Part shown: one piece after another, positions 9,417 to 19,138 of the stretch
Position numbering within the stretch: the stretch's first letter is position 1
Layout of the letters: each line of letters begins with the position of its first letter
From: Bosea sp. (in: a-proteobacteria)
GTDB taxonomy: Bacteria; Pseudomonadota; Alphaproteobacteria; Rhizobiales; Beijerinckiaceae
DNA: 64,000 nt
Assembly: GCA_023910605.1 (NCBI GenBank)
Contig: JAAVVV010000001.1
Coordinates: 2,098,698 to 2,162,697 of the forward strand
Direction: 5' to 3'
Translations under genes and position numbers: made by a program
The notes under the pieces: model-generated
The model's input: the letters and a program-made list of their open reading frames with translations, nothing else
What the model was told of the DNA's origin: nothing
Databases searched by the model: none

Positions 9417-11510
9417 ATGAACGCACAGCCCCGGATCGACCGCCGCGCCACCGTCTGCCCGCATGATTGCCCGTCGGCCTGCTCGCTCGATGTCGAGGTG
9501 CTCGATGCGCGCACGATCGGGCGGGTGCGCGGCCACAAGGAACAGAGCTACACCGATGGCGTTATCTGCGCCAAGGTCGCGCGCTATGCGGAGCGCATCC
9601 ATCATCCCGACAGGCTGCTTCATCCGCTGAGGCGCACCGGGCCCAAGGGCTCCGGCCAGTTCGCGCGCATCGGCTGGGACGAGGCGCTTGACCGCGTGGC
9701 CGAGGCCTTTCTGGCGGCCGAGGCGGCCCATGGCTCCGAGGCCGTGTGGCCCTATTATTACGCCGGCACCATGGGCCTCGTGATGCGCGACGGCATCCAC
9801 CGCCTGCGCCATGTGAAGAAATATTCCGGCCAGTATTCCACCATCTGCACCAACATGGCCTGGACCGGCTTCATCGCGGGCACGGGCAGGCTCGCGGGCG
9901 CGGACCCCCGCGAGATGGGCAAGGCCGACTGCATCGTGATCTGGGGCACCAATGCGGTGAACACCCAGGTCAACGTGATGCATCACGCGGTGAAGGCTCG
10001 CAAGGAGCGCGGCGCCCGGATCGTCGCCATCGACATCTACCGGAACGGCACCATCGAGCAGGCCGATCTCGGCCTCGTGCTCAAGCCCGGCACGGATGGG
10101 GCGCTGGCTTGCGCGGTGATGCATGTGCTGTTCCGCGACGGCATGGCGGACCGCGATTATCTCAAGCAATACACCGATGTGCCGGCAGAGCTTGAATCAC
10201 ATCTTCAGACCCGCACGCCCGCCTGGGCCAGCGCCATCACCGGCCTTGGCGTCGACGAGATCGAAGCTTTCGCCCATCTCGTCGGACGCACCCCCAGAAC
10301 CTTCTTTCGCCTCGGTTACGGTTTCGCACGGCAACGCAACGGCGCAGTCAACATGCATGCCGCCTCCTGCATCGCAGCCGTGACCGGCGCCTGGCGACAT
10401 GAGGGGGGCGGGGCCTTCCACAACAATGGCGCAATCTATGGCTGGAACAAGAGCCTGATCGAAGGCAGCGACGCGCTCGATCCGGCCATCCGCAATCTCG
10501 ACCAATCGCAGATCGGCCGCGTCCTCACGGGCGATCCAGACGCCCTGCGCCATGGCCCGCCGGTGACGGCGATGCTGATCCAGAACACCAACCCTGTCTC
10601 GGTCGCGCCCGAACAGAAGCTCGTCAAGCAGGGCTTCGCCCGCGAGGATCTGTTCGCTTGCGTGCACGAGCAGTTCATGACCGAGACGGCCCTCATGGCC
10701 GACATCGTGCTGCCGGCGACGATGTTCATGGAGCATGACGATCTCTATCAGGGCGGCGGGCACCAGCATGTCATGCTCGGCCCGAAGCTGATCGACCCGC
10801 CGGGCGAATGCCGCTCCAATCACGAGGTGCTTGAAGGTCTGGCGCAGCGGCTGGGCGCGCGCCATCGCGGCTTCGGCATGTCGCCGCGCGAGATCATCGA
10901 CTGGACCTTGCAGGCCTCAGGCCATGGCACCTATGCGGCGCTCGAAGAGGCGCGCTGGCTCGATGTCCAGCCCGATTTCCGCGCCGCTCATTATCTCGAC
11001 GGCTTCGCCTGGCCGGACGCAAGGTTTCGCTTCAAACCGGACTGGCCGACCGTGCCTTACAAGCATGACGGACCTATGGGCACCTGGGCGCAGATGCCGT
11101 CGCTACCCGATCACTGGGCGATCATCGAGGAGGCCGACGACGCCCATCCCTTCCGGCTGGCGACCAGCCCTGCGCGCAATTTTCTCAATTCCACCTTCAC
11201 CGAAACGCCCACCTCGGCCGCGCGCGAGGGCGGCCCGCAACTTCTGATCCATCCGGCCGATGCGGCGCGGGCCGGGATCGGGGAGGGCGCCGCCGTCACC
11301 ATCGGCAATCATCGCGGCGAGGTGCGCCTGCGGGCGCGGCTTTTCGACGGGGTGCAGCCTGGGGTGGTGATCGCCGAGTCCATCCATCCCAACGCGGCCC
11401 ATGCCGATGGAGCCGGCATCAACACGGTGACATCGGCCGATGCAGTCGCCCCCTTTGGCGGCGCAGCCTTCCACGACAACAAGGTGTGGGTGCGCGCAGG
11501 CTCATGCTGA
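9417..11510 (+). CDS. Molybdopterin-dependent oxidoreductase (DMSO-reductase superfamily)
   Basis: A 697-residue member of the bis-MGD molybdenum or tungsten enzyme superfamily. The N-terminus carries a complete four-cysteine cluster motif, CPHDCPSAC with Cys51 (residues 14, 18, 22, 51), for one [4Fe-4S] cluster. The segments IVIWGTNAVNTQ and PVSVAPEQKLV belong to the cofactor-binding domains. The C-terminal molydopterin-dinucleotide-binding domain follows (RLATSPARNFLNST, VTIGNHRGEVRLRA). There is no Tat signal, so it is probably cytoplasmic. No partner electron-transfer subunit or cofactor biosynthesis gene lies nearby, so substrate and electron carrier cannot be deduced. The Mo ligand is uncertain; the region around Cys144 (STICTNMAW) is where it would be sought. 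Confidence 0.9.
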   Translation: MNAQPRIDRRATVCPHDCPSACSLDVEVLDARTIGRVRGHKEQSYTDGVICAKVARYAERIHHPDRLLHPLRRTGPKGSGQFARIGWDEALDRVAEAFLAAEAAHGSEAVWPYYYAGTMGLVMRDGIHRLRHVKKYSGQYSTICTNMAWTGFIAGTGRLAGADPREMGKADCIVIWGTNAVNTQVNVMHHAVKARKERGARIVAIDIYRNGTIEQADLGLVLKPGTDGALACAVMHVLFRDGMADRDYLKQYTDVPAELESHLQTRTPAWASAITGLGVDEIEAFAHLVGRTPRTFFRLGYGFARQRNGAVNMHAASCIAAVTGAWRHEGGGAFHNNGAIYGWNKSLIEGSDALDPAIRNLDQSQIGRVLTGDPDALRHGPPVTAMLIQNTNPVSVAPEQKLVKQGFAREDLFACVHEQFMTETALMADIVLPATMFMEHDDLYQGGGHQHVMLGPKLIDPPGECRSNHEVLEGLAQRLGARHRGFGMSPREIIDWTLQASGHGTYAALEEARWLDVQPDFRAAHYLDGFAWPDARFRFKPDWPTVPYKHDGPMGTWAQMPSLPDHWAIIEEADDAHPFRLATSPARNFLNSTFTETPTSAAREGGPQLLIHPADAARAGIGEGAAVTIGNHRGEVRLRARLFDGVQPGVVIAESIHPNAAHADGAGINTVTSADAVAPFGGAAFHDNKVWVRAGSC

Positions 11511-11525
11511 GCCCGCGTCCTGGGC

Positions 11526-12059
11526 TCAGCGCGAGGCCTGCATCGCCAGCTTGAACGAGCGGCGGCCCGAGCCCGGCGGCCTGGGCTCTGCGCAGCACAG
11601 ATACATGTGCGCCATGGTGCTGAAGACCAGCGCCAGCATGGTCATGTCGACCAGGTCGTGGGCGCGGAACTGCAGCACGGCAAGCGACAGCGCGATGGCG
11701 ATGAGCGAGAACACCATGCCGACTTCGCGCATGCGGCGCTGGCCTTCGGTGGCCCCGATGGCGCGCACCATGTAGTCTCGGGCAAGATCGGAGGTCCAAT
11801 CCTTCTCGGAATCGCGGGTGTAGCGTTCCAGAAGGCGCCAGAACGAGGCGATGGTGATGCCGCCGAACACCATGGTGATGAGCATGAACAAAGGTGCGCG
11901 CATCGCGAGGGTCGCGCCGATGGCCAGCGCCGTCGCCACGATGGTCGCGGTCGCGATCTGGCGCAGGATCATCGGCATGGTGAAGCCGGACTGTTCCTGC
12001 AGATAGGTCGCCAGGCGGTTGGTCACCGCCAGCATCGCTTGATCCAGTTTGGCCAGCAC
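11526..12059 (-). CDS. Hypothetical four-helix membrane protein
   Basis: A 177-residue protein with hydrophobic stretches that read as two pairs of membrane helices: ATIVATALAIGATLAM and FMLITMVFGGITIASF, then VGMVFSLIAIALSLAV and LVDMTMLALVFSTMAHMYL. A charged loop of about 45 residues (RLLERYTRDSEKDW onwards) separates the pairs. The start is GTG at 12059 with GGAGGG upstream at good spacing. It ends 15 bases from the end of the oppositely oriented molybdoenzyme gene. The family is not recognised and no function is proposed. Confidence 0.75.
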   Translation of the reverse strand: MLAKLDQAMLAVTNRLATYLQEQSGFTMPMILRQIATATIVATALAIGATLAMRAPLFMLITMVFGGITIASFWRLLERYTRDSEKDWTSDLARDYMVRAIGATEGQRRMREVGMVFSLIAIALSLAVLQFRAHDLVDMTMLALVFSTMAHMYLCCAEPRPPGSGRRSFKLAMQASR

Positions 12060-12273
12060 GAAACCCTCCGGTGGCTACGTTAACGCTTCCTTTACCATAG
12101 GCATGCGCCCGGTGCTGCTCAAGCGGCGGACAGGGCTTTCGCGCGCCAGGGTTAACGACCGCCGCATGGCGATCATGCAGTATTTCGAAGTCCGCACAGG
12201 TGCATTCGCTTGACGGGGGGCGATGGCTTTGCCACGACGGGCCACCTTGAAAGTTGTGATGCAGGACATGGAA

Positions 12274-12624
12274 ATGCGGTTCCCAACCTTGTTGCTGGCC
12301 GGCCTGATCGCCGTCGCGCCCCTTGCGGCTTTCGCCGCCGCAGGCCCGGCTCCGCTCCCGGAGCCAGACCCGAAAACGAAGACCATGTCGCGCGCGCAGA
12401 TCCAGACGCGGGTGCTCGACGCCTGCCTGATCAGCCAGTCGCGCCTGCAGCAGACCACGCGCGATGCTGTCGGCTCGGCCTGCCGCTGCTACGCGACGGG
12501 CACTGTGCGCGCCATGAGCGCAACCGATATCCAGGCCTTCCGCGACACCAGCGTTTTCAACGAGTCAACCCGCGAGAAGGCGCTCGAGCAGATAGATCGC
12601 TGCAAGCTCGTCCGCCCGATCTGA
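12274..12624 (+). CDS. Hypothetical secreted protein
   Basis: From the ATG at 12274 this encodes 116 residues. It begins with a good signal peptide (MRFPTLLLAGLIAVAPLAAFA), followed by a short Pro-rich linker and a small domain. The domain has Cys residues in DACLISQS, GSACRCYATG and DRCKLVRPI that could form disulfides in the periplasm. Starts at 12223, 12259 and 12268 are possible. The one at 12274 is preferred for the compact signal peptide and the AGGA seven bases upstream. No family is recognised. It converges with purN 14 bases away. Confidence 0.7.
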   Translation: MRFPTLLLAGLIAVAPLAAFAAAGPAPLPEPDPKTKTMSRAQIQTRVLDACLISQSRLQQTTRDAVGSACRCYATGTVRAMSATDIQAFRDTSVFNESTREKALEQIDRCKLVRPI

Positions 12625-12638
12625 CCCGCCGGACAGAC

Positions 12639-13238
12639 TCAGTTCTGCCGGGCTTGCGAGTCGCGCTGCGCCAGCGCCATGGCAAGCGCGCGCGGATAGA
12701 GCTTGTGCTCCTCGGCCAGCACGCGCGCGGCTAGGCTGGCCGGATCATCCCCTGCCAGCACCGGCACCGATGCCTGCGCGATGATCGTGCCGGCATCGAG
12801 TTCAGGGACGACCCAGTGCACGGTGCAGCCATGCGCGGCGTCGCCTGCCGCCAGCGCTCTCGCATGGGTGTCGAGCCCACGGTGGCGCGGCAGCAGGGAT
12901 GGATGGATGTTGATCATCCGCCCCTCCCAGCGCGACACGAACCAACTGGTCAGCACGCGCATGAAACCGGCCAAGGCCACGAATTCGATGTCATGCCGGC
13001 GCAGAATCTCATCCAGGTCGCGCTCGAAAGCTTCGCGGTCCTTGCCATGGGCCTTGTGGTCGACCAGTTCGGTCGCGACGCCAAGGGCCGCGGCTCTGGC
13101 GAGGCCGGCCGCGTGCGGATCGTTGGAGATGACCAGCCTGATGTCGGCCGGATGCCCGCCCGCGCGGGTGGCGGCGAGCAGTGCCAGCATGTTCGAGCCG
13201 CCGCCCGAGATCAGCACGGCGGTGGAGGTGCGCTTCAC
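12639..13238 (-). CDS. purN: Phosphoribosylglycinamide formyltransferase
   Basis: A 199-residue GAR transformylase using 10-formyl-tetrahydrofolate in step three of de novo purine synthesis. Catalytic residues Asn110 and His112 lie in [10 protein letters not shown], and Asp148 in VPELDAGTI. The N-terminal SGGGSNM loop binds the phosphoribosyl phosphate. The GTG start at 13238 overlaps the TGA of purM by four bases, so the two are coupled in a purM-purN operon read leftwards. Length is typical of the family. Confidence 0.96.
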   Translation of the reverse strand: MKRTSTAVLISGGGSNMLALLAATRAGGHPADIRLVISNDPHAAGLARAAALGVATELVDHKAHGKDREAFERDLDEILRRHDIEFVALAGFMRVLTSWFVSRWEGRMINIHPSLLPRHRGLDTHARALAAGDAAHGCTVHWVVPELDAGTIIAQASVPVLAGDDPASLAARVLAEEHKLYPRALAMALAQRDSQARQN

Positions 13239-14305
13239 AGCGCGAGCGCGCCCGTGAAGCGCACGCGCTCGCCGGCGCCATGCTCCTCCACTTCGCCGAG
13301 CACGAAGGAGCTTTCATGCGAAGCAGCCAGCGCGGCCTGAACCGGCTCCTGGCCGGCCTTGTCAACGATGACGATCATGCCGACGCCGCAGTTGAACGTC
13401 CGCAGCATCTCGGACTGCGCGACGCCCCCCATACGCGCCAGCCACCCGAACACTGGGGGCGGAGCAATCGCGCCAAGGTCGATCCGGACGCCGAGCCCCT
13501 CTGGCAGCACGCGCGGGATGTTGTCCGGGAAGCCGCCGCCAGTGATGTGCGCGAGGCCCTTTATCGCGCCCGTTGCGCGGATCGCGGCCAGCAGAGGCTT
13601 CACATAGATGCGGGTGGGCGAAAGGAACGCGGTCTCCATGGTAAGGCCGGACGCAAAGGGCGCCTCCGCTTTCCAGTCGAGACCCGAGAGCGCCACGATG
13701 CGGCGCGCGAGCGAGAACCCGTTGGAATGCAGGCCCGAGGAATGAAGGCCCAGCACGACGTCGCCGGCCTTGATTCCCGGCTGCGGCAGCAGCGCGCCGC
13801 GCTCGGCGGCGCCGACTGCGAAGCCTGCGAGGTCGTAGTCATCCTCGGCATAGAGCCCGGGCATTTCGGCCGTTTCCCCGCCGATCAGCGCGCAGCCCGC
13901 AAGGCGGCAGCCATCGGCGATGCCGCGCACGATGTCGATCCCGGTCTGCGGGCGCAGTTTTCCGGTGGCGTAATAGTCGAGGAAGAACAGCGGCTCCGCC
14001 CCCTGCACGATGATGTCGTTGACGCACATCGCAACCAGATCGATCCCGATCGTGGCATGGGCGCCGGTCTCGATGGCGATCTTGACCTTGGTGCCGACGC
14101 CATCATTCGCCGCCACGAGGATGGGGTCATGGAAGCCGGCCGCCTTCAGGTCGAACAGACCGCCGAAGCCGCCGATCTCGGAATCGGAGCCTGGCCTTCG
14201 CGTGGCCCGCACCAGTGGCTTGATCGCCTCGACCATGGCGTTGCCCGCGTCGATGTCCACGCCAGCCTGCGCATAGGTCAAGCCATCTGTCCTTGTCTGT
14301 GCCAT
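13235..14305 (-). CDS. purM: Phosphoribosylformylglycinamidine cyclo-ligase
   Basis: A 356-residue AIR synthetase. It closes the imidazole ring of the purine precursor using ATP. Seen are the glycine-rich [12 protein letters not shown]-terminal segment, [39 protein letters not shown] and the C-terminal [13 protein letters not shown] motif. The ATG at 14305 is chosen rather than upstream in-frame starts because it gives the usual family N-terminus (TYAQAGVDI). It is transcribed with purN and divergently from the CDP-alcohol phosphatidyltransferase gene, with 131 bases between starts. Confidence 0.97.
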   Translation of the reverse strand: MAQTRTDGLTYAQAGVDIDAGNAMVEAIKPLVRATRRPGSDSEIGGFGGLFDLKAAGFHDPILVAANDGVGTKVKIAIETGAHATIGIDLVAMCVNDIIVQGAEPLFFLDYYATGKLRPQTGIDIVRGIADGCRLAGCALIGGETAEMPGLYAEDDYDLAGFAVGAAERGALLPQPGIKAGDVVLGLHSSGLHSNGFSLARRIVALSGLDWKAEAPFASGLTMETAFLSPTRIYVKPLLAAIRATGAIKGLAHITGGGFPDNIPRVLPEGLGVRIDLGAIAPPPVFGWLARMGGVAQSEMLRTFNCGVGMIVIVDKAGQEPVQAALAASHESSFVLGEVEEHGAGERVRFTGALAL

Positions 14306-14436
14306 GGTCTGCCCGTACCCCGTCTGCCCGCCAGCGATAGAAACACAGGCACCGCCCCGCAAGCATGAATGCTCTCGCCACGCCAATTTTCCATGTCTAA
14401 TCTTGCATCATGCCCGCACGTCAGCCGGAGAGGCAG

Positions 14437-14967
14437 ATGACGATTCCCAACTTCATCACCATCGGGCGGCTGATCATTGTCCCTCTGGTGATCATGATGA
14501 TCCTGCAGGGTGAATGGCAGATCGCCTTCGCGCTCTTCGTCATCGCGGGTGTGTCGGACGGGGTGGACGGCTTCCTTGCCCGCCGCTTCGACATGCGCAG
14601 CGAACTCGGCGCCTATCTCGATCCCGTGGCTGACAAGGCTCTGCTTGTTTCGATCTACATCACGCTCTCGATCATCGGCATCATTCCCGCCTGGGTGGCG
14701 ATCCTCGTGGTGTCGCGCGACCTTATGATCGTGTCGGCAGTGATGCTGTCCTGGGTGCTCGATAAGCCGCTCGAGATCCGGCCTTTCCTCGTCAGCAAGC
14801 TGAACACCTTCGCCCAGATCGCCTTCGCTGCGGCCCTTCTGGCGGCGAAGGCCTTCAATGTCTCGCTCGGCATGTGGTTGGACCTGACGATGTGGTCGAT
14901 CGCGGCGTTGACGGTGGCCTCTGCGGGCGCCTATCTGGCGTTCTGGGTGCGACACATGGCGGGTTGA
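14437..14967 (+). CDS. CDP-alcohol phosphatidyltransferase, PgsA/cardiolipin-synthase type
   Basis: A 176-residue integral membrane enzyme of phospholipid synthesis. The complete family signature is present: Asp41, Asp44-Gly45, Ala48-Arg49, Gly58, Asp62 and Asp66. The four aspartates bind the metal and CDP-diacylglycerol. Hydrophobic helices flank the motif on both sides. The motif does not say whether the product is phosphatidylglycerol phosphate or cardiolipin. The ATG at 14437 has GGAG six bases upstream and is preferred over 14410. The next gene begins 4 bases after the stop. Confidence 0.9.
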   Translation: MTIPNFITIGRLIIVPLVIMMILQGEWQIAFALFVIAGVSDGVDGFLARRFDMRSELGAYLDPVADKALLVSIYITLSIIGIIPAWVAILVVSRDLMIVSAVMLSWVLDKPLEIRPFLVSKLNTFAQIAFAAALLAAKAFNVSLGMWLDLTMWSIAALTVASAGAYLAFWVRHMAG

Positions 14968-14970
14968 GGC

Positions 14971-16065
14971 ATGACACTGCAAAAGCAGCTTGGTTTCTGG
15001 CTCGCCGCCGCGCTGGTTCTGGTGCTGCTCCTGTACGTGCTGTCAGACGTGCTGCTGCCTTTCGTCGCCGGCCTCGTGCTGGCCTATCTGCTCGATCCGC
15101 TGGCGGACTGGCTCGAGCGCCGCGGCATCAGCCGCCTCATCGCCACCATCGTCATCCTCTGCGCCTTCGTGCTGCTGTTCGTGCTGGCGCTGGTGCTGCT
15201 GGCGCCTGTGCTGGCGCAGCAGCTGTCGGCTTTCGCCGCGCGTCTGCCCAGCTATCTCGTGCAGCTTCAGGCCATCGCGCAGGAGCGGGGCGGCCCGCTC
15301 CTCGAGCGCCTTGGCATGGGCGCCGGCGTGGGGGACACCCAGAAGGTGCTCACGGATTTCGCCGGCCAGGCCACCGCATGGCTGACCCGTGTCGGGCAGG
15401 GCGCGCTGGCAGGCGGTCAGGCCATCGCCGGCATCGTCTCGCTTCTGGTCATCACCCCGGTGGTGGCCTTCTACCTGCTTGTGGACTGGGACCGCATGGT
15501 GGCCGCCGTGGATGGCTGGCTGCCTGTGCGCCAGCGCGCCACCATCCGCTCGCTGGCCATGCAGATGGATCGGGCCATCGCCGGGTTCATCCGGGGGCAG
15601 GCCACTGTCTGCCTGCTGCTGGGCCTGTTCTATGCCGTGGCGTTGTGGATGATGGGGCTGAACTTCGGCGTGCTCATCGGCATCGTCGCGGGCCTGCTCA
15701 GCTTCATTCCCTACATCGGCTCGATCACCGGCCTGCTGCTCGCGGTCGGCGTGGCGCTGGTCCAGTTCTGGCCCGATTGGCACATGCCGCTGATCGCCTT
15801 CGCCATCTTCGGCGTCGGCCAGTTTGTCGAGGGCAATTTCCTCGCCCCCAAGCTGGTCGGCGAGGCGGTGGGCCTGCACCCTGTGTGGCTGATGTTCGCG
15901 CTGGTGGCCTTCGGCTCGCTCTTCGGCTTCGTGGGTCTGCTGCTGGCAGTGCCGCTCGCGGCGGTCGTGGGCGTGCTCGCGCGCTTCGCCCTCGGGCAAT
16001 ACCTTGCGAGCCCGCTCTACAGCGGCGTGCGGGGCAGCCGCGCCGAGGAGGGCTCGGATGTTTAA
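14971..16065 (+). CDS. AI-2E family (PerM-like) membrane transporter
   Basis: A 364-residue polytopic membrane protein of the AI-2E/PerM family. It starts with a helix pair (LAAALVLVLLLYVLSDVLLPF), followed by a periplasm/cytosol segment of about 90 residues. The conserved core contains YFLLV-type ITPVVAFYLLVDWDRM, then FIPYIGSITGLLLAV and FVEGNFLAPKLVGEAVGLHP. Members have been linked to export of signalling molecules and to Na+/H+ exchange, so the substrate here is open. It sits between the lipid enzyme gene and hdaA and overlaps the start of hdaA by 8 bases, a conserved alphaproteobacterial arrangement. Confidence 0.9.
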   Translation: MTLQKQLGFWLAAALVLVLLLYVLSDVLLPFVAGLVLAYLLDPLADWLERRGISRLIATIVILCAFVLLFVLALVLLAPVLAQQLSAFAARLPSYLVQLQAIAQERGGPLLERLGMGAGVGDTQKVLTDFAGQATAWLTRVGQGALAGGQAIAGIVSLLVITPVVAFYLLVDWDRMVAAVDGWLPVRQRATIRSLAMQMDRAIAGFIRGQATVCLLLGLFYAVALWMMGLNFGVLIGIVAGLLSFIPYIGSITGLLLAVGVALVQFWPDWHMPLIAFAIFGVGQFVEGNFLAPKLVGEAVGLHPVWLMFALVAFGSLFGFVGLLLAVPLAAVVGVLARFALGQYLASPLYSGVRGSRAEEGSDV

Positions 16066-16759
16066 GGGGCAGCCGCCCGGCCGGCCCGCCCAGCTGGCGT
16101 TTGATCTGGCAGGCGAGCCCAGCTTCGACGCCGAGGACTTCCTCGTCGGCCCCTCGAACGAGGCCGCCTATGCCCTCATCGAAAGCTGGCCGGAGTGGTC
16201 CGATCCCGCGCTCGTGCTTGCCGGGCCGGAAGGGTCTGGCAAGAGCCATCTCGCGGCGATCTGGGCGGCGCGCAGCCATGCCTGGCGCGTCGGCATCCAC
16301 GACGTCACTGCCGATCGCGTGCCGGAGCTTGCCTCTGGCGGCGCCCTCGTCATCGAGGATTGCGGCAGGGCCCCGTTCGACGAGGCGGCGCTGTTTCACC
16401 TTCTGAACCTGATCCGCGCGCGTGCAGGCTCGGTCATCCTCACAGCGCGAACCGCGCCGGACATGTGGGGCATCGCCACGCCTGACCTGCTGTCGCGCCT
16501 GCGTCTGGCGCCGCTCGCGCGCATCGAGCCGCCGGATGATGCGCTGCTGAAGGCCGTCCTGGTGAAGCTGTTCCTTGACCGCCAGCTCATCATCGACACC
16601 GCCGTGCTCGATGCCGTCGCGCTGCGCATTCCACGCTCCTTCGCCCAGGCGCGGGCGGTGGTGGACGCCATCGACCGCGCCTCCCTCGAACGCGGCAAGC
16701 GCGTCACCCGCACCCTCGCCTGCGAATACGCTGACCGGCTCGCAGCCGCGGCCGAATGA
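16058..16759 (+). CDS. hdaA: DnaA-homologous replication regulator HdaA
   Basis: A 233-residue AAA+ protein related to DnaA domain III. Near the N-terminus it has QLAFDL (residues 12-17), which matches the sliding-clamp-binding motif of Hda proteins. Walker A is GPEGSGKS (56-63) and Walker B lies in ALVIEDCG. There is no DnaA DNA-binding domain. Hda with the DNA-loaded clamp stimulates ATP hydrolysis by DnaA and so prevents re-initiation. The ATG at 16058 is chosen over an upstream frame extension because it puts the clamp motif at its usual place. It lies just upstream of ppk with a 9-base gap. Confidence 0.92.
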   Translation: MFKGQPPGRPAQLAFDLAGEPSFDAEDFLVGPSNEAAYALIESWPEWSDPALVLAGPEGSGKSHLAAIWAARSHAWRVGIHDVTADRVPELASGGALVIEDCGRAPFDEAALFHLLNLIRARAGSVILTARTAPDMWGIATPDLLSRLRLAPLARIEPPDDALLKAVLVKLFLDRQLIIDTAVLDAVALRIPRSFAQARAVVDAIDRASLERGKRVTRTLACEYADRLAAAAE

Positions 16760-16768
16760 GAGGCGCCC

Positions 16769-19138
16769 ATGTCGTCAGAGCGTCATAAACCTGCTGCACG
16801 TCCGGTCGGACGCAAGAGGAACCCGACATTGGCCGATCCGCCGACGCCTCCAGCCGAAACACCGCCCGCCGCGCCGGCGCCGGCTGCGGAAGCGCCCACT
16901 GTTCCGCCGCCGGGTCCCGCGCCCGCTCCAGCGCGGAAACCGCCTGCGCGGCCGGCCGCCCGGCGCGCCGACAAGGCCGCGTCCGCAGCACCTGCCGTGC
17001 CCGGCCCCCCGCCCTGGCTCCGGGACCCCAAGCGCTTCATGAACCGCGAGCTCTCCTGGCTGCAATTCAACCGCCGGGTTATGGAGGAGGCCTCCAACCG
17101 CAATCATCCGCTCCTCGAACAGCTGCGCTTCCTGTCGATCTCGGCGAGCAACCTCGACGAGTTCTTCATGGTTCGGGTCTCGGGGCTGATCGAGCAGCTC
17201 AAGGCCGGCATCACCACCCAGAGCGAGGACGGGCTCACCCCGGCCGAGCAGCTCACGAGGATCGCGCAGGCCGTGGCCTCGCTCACGGCCGATCAGCAGG
17301 AGCGTTGGCGGGAATTGCGCAGCGATCTCGCGACAGCCGGCATCGTCATCATCGGGCCGGCCGATGTCACGCGGCAGGACCGGATGTGGCTCGAGGATCA
17401 TTTCCTGAGCCACATCTTCCCGGTGCTGACGCCGCTCGCCATCGATCCGGCGCACCCGTTCCCGTTCATCCCCAACCTCGGCTTCACCATCGCGCTCGAT
17501 ATGGGCCGCATCAGCGACGGCCGCGCGCTGAATGCGCTGATCCGCATCCCCTCGCGTTTCGATCGCTTCATCGAAGTGCCGGATGTGGGCCGCACCGGCT
17601 CCAACCGCTTCATCACGCTCGAACACATCATCGAGCTGTTCGTCGGCAAGCTCTTTCCGGGCTATCAGGTGCGCGGGCAGGGCTCCTTCCGCATCGTGCG
17701 CGACACCGACCTCGACATCGAGGAGGAAGCCGAAGACCTGGTGCGCATGTTCGAGAACATGATCAAGCAGCGCCGCCGCGGCGTGGTCATCCGCCTCGAG
17801 GTCGAGGCGTCGATGCCGGACCGGCTGCGCAACATGATCGTGCGCGAGCTCAAGGTCGAGCCCGACGAGGTCGTGGCGATCGAAGGCATGATCGGGCTCA
17901 ACGAGCTGTCACAGCTTGTCGGGGTGGACCGCCCGCAGCTCAAGTTCAAGCGCTACGAGGCGCGCTTCCCCGAGCGCATCCGCGACCATGGCGGGGACTG
18001 CTTCGCCGCGATCCGCCGCAAGGACATCGTGGTCCACCACCCGTACGAATCCTTCGACGTGGTGGTGCAGTATCTGCAGCAGGCCGCGCGTGACCCCAAT
18101 GTCGTGGCGATCAAGCAGACGCTCTACCGCACCTCGTCAGACAGCCCGATCGTCAAGGCGCTGGCCGAGGCGGCGGAGGCAGGCAAGTCCGTGACCGCGC
18201 TCGTCGAGCTCAAGGCGCGCTTCGACGAGGAGGCCAACATCCGTTGGGCGCGCGACCTTGAGCGGGCCGGCGTGCAGGTGGTCTATGGCTTTCTTGAGCT
18301 CAAGACCCACGCCAAGCTCAGCCTCGTGGTCCGCAAGGAGGGCACGCAGCTCGTCACCTACTGTCATGTCGGCACCGGAAATTATCATCCGGTGACGGCG
18401 CGGGTTTACACGGACGTGTCCTTCTTCACCGCCGATCCCGTCATCGGGCGTGATGTGGCGCGCATCTTCAACTTCATTTCGGGCTATGCCGAGCCGGCCG
18501 AACTCGAGCTCATGGCGATCTCCCCCATGACGGCGAAGAAGCGCCTGCTCCAGCACATCCGCGAGGAGATCGGCCACGCCCGCGCGCGCCGGCCCGCAGC
18601 CATCTGGGGCAAGTGCAACAGCCTCGTCGATCCGGTCATCATCGATGCGCTTTATGAGGCCAGCTGCGCCGGGGTGCAGATCGATCTGGTGGTCCGGGGC
18701 ATCTGCTGCCTCAGGCCCGGCGTCGAGGGCATGTCGCAGAACATCCGCGTCAAGTCTATCGTCGGGCGCTTTCTCGAGCACGGCCGCATTTACGCCTTCG
18801 GCAACGGCCATGGACTGCCCAATGCCAAGGCGCATCTGTACATTTCCTCGGCCGACCTGATGCCGCGCAATCTCGACCGCCGCGTCGAGACGCTCATGCC
18901 CATCACCAACGCCACCGTGCACCAGCAGATCCTCGAGCAGATCATGATGGCCAATCTTCTCGACAACGAACAGAGCTGGCGCATCTTGCCTGATGGTTCG
19001 TCCCAACGCATTGTCCCGGCGAAAGGCGAGGCTCCTTTCAACGCGCACAAGTATTTCATGACCAATCCGAGCCTGTCCGGCCGTGGAAAATCCCTTGCCC
19101 TCTCAAGTCCTCTCAACCTCGCCCGCCGTGGCGGCTGA
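16769..19138 (+). CDS. ppk: Polyphosphate kinase 1
   Basis: A 789-residue Ppk1 that polymerises ATP gamma-phosphates into polyphosphate. The core starts near residue 83 with [15 protein letters not shown]. The phospholipase-D-like catalytic region contains His514 in [10 protein letters not shown], the expected phosphohistidine motif, then [10 protein letters not shown] and the late [10 protein letters not shown] and [13 protein letters not shown] segments. The first ~80 residues form a Pro/Ala-rich extension unlike the compact E. coli protein, likely disordered. The coding end overlaps the annotated ppx start by 56 bases in a different frame. It follows hdaA in the same direction. Confidence 0.96.
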   Translation: MSSERHKPAARPVGRKRNPTLADPPTPPAETPPAAPAPAAEAPTVPPPGPAPAPARKPPARPAARRADKAASAAPAVPGPPPWLRDPKRFMNRELSWLQFNRRVMEEASNRNHPLLEQLRFLSISASNLDEFFMVRVSGLIEQLKAGITTQSEDGLTPAEQLTRIAQAVASLTADQQERWRELRSDLATAGIVIIGPADVTRQDRMWLEDHFLSHIFPVLTPLAIDPAHPFPFIPNLGFTIALDMGRISDGRALNALIRIPSRFDRFIEVPDVGRTGSNRFITLEHIIELFVGKLFPGYQVRGQGSFRIVRDTDLDIEEEAEDLVRMFENMIKQRRRGVVIRLEVEASMPDRLRNMIVRELKVEPDEVVAIEGMIGLNELSQLVGVDRPQLKFKRYEARFPERIRDHGGDCFAAIRRKDIVVHHPYESFDVVVQYLQQAARDPNVVAIKQTLYRTSSDSPIVKALAEAAEAGKSVTALVELKARFDEEANIRWARDLERAGVQVVYGFLELKTHAKLSLVVRKEGTQLVTYCHVGTGNYHPVTARVYTDVSFFTADPVIGRDVARIFNFISGYAEPAELELMAISPMTAKKRLLQHIREEIGHARARRPAAIWGKCNSLVDPVIIDALYEASCAGVQIDLVVRGICCLRPGVEGMSQNIRVKSIVGRFLEHGRIYAFGNGHGLPNAKAHLYISSADLMPRNLDRRVETLMPITNATVHQQILEQIMMANLLDNEQSWRILPDGSSQRIVPAKGEAPFNAHKYFMTNPSLSGRGKSLALSSPLNLARRGG

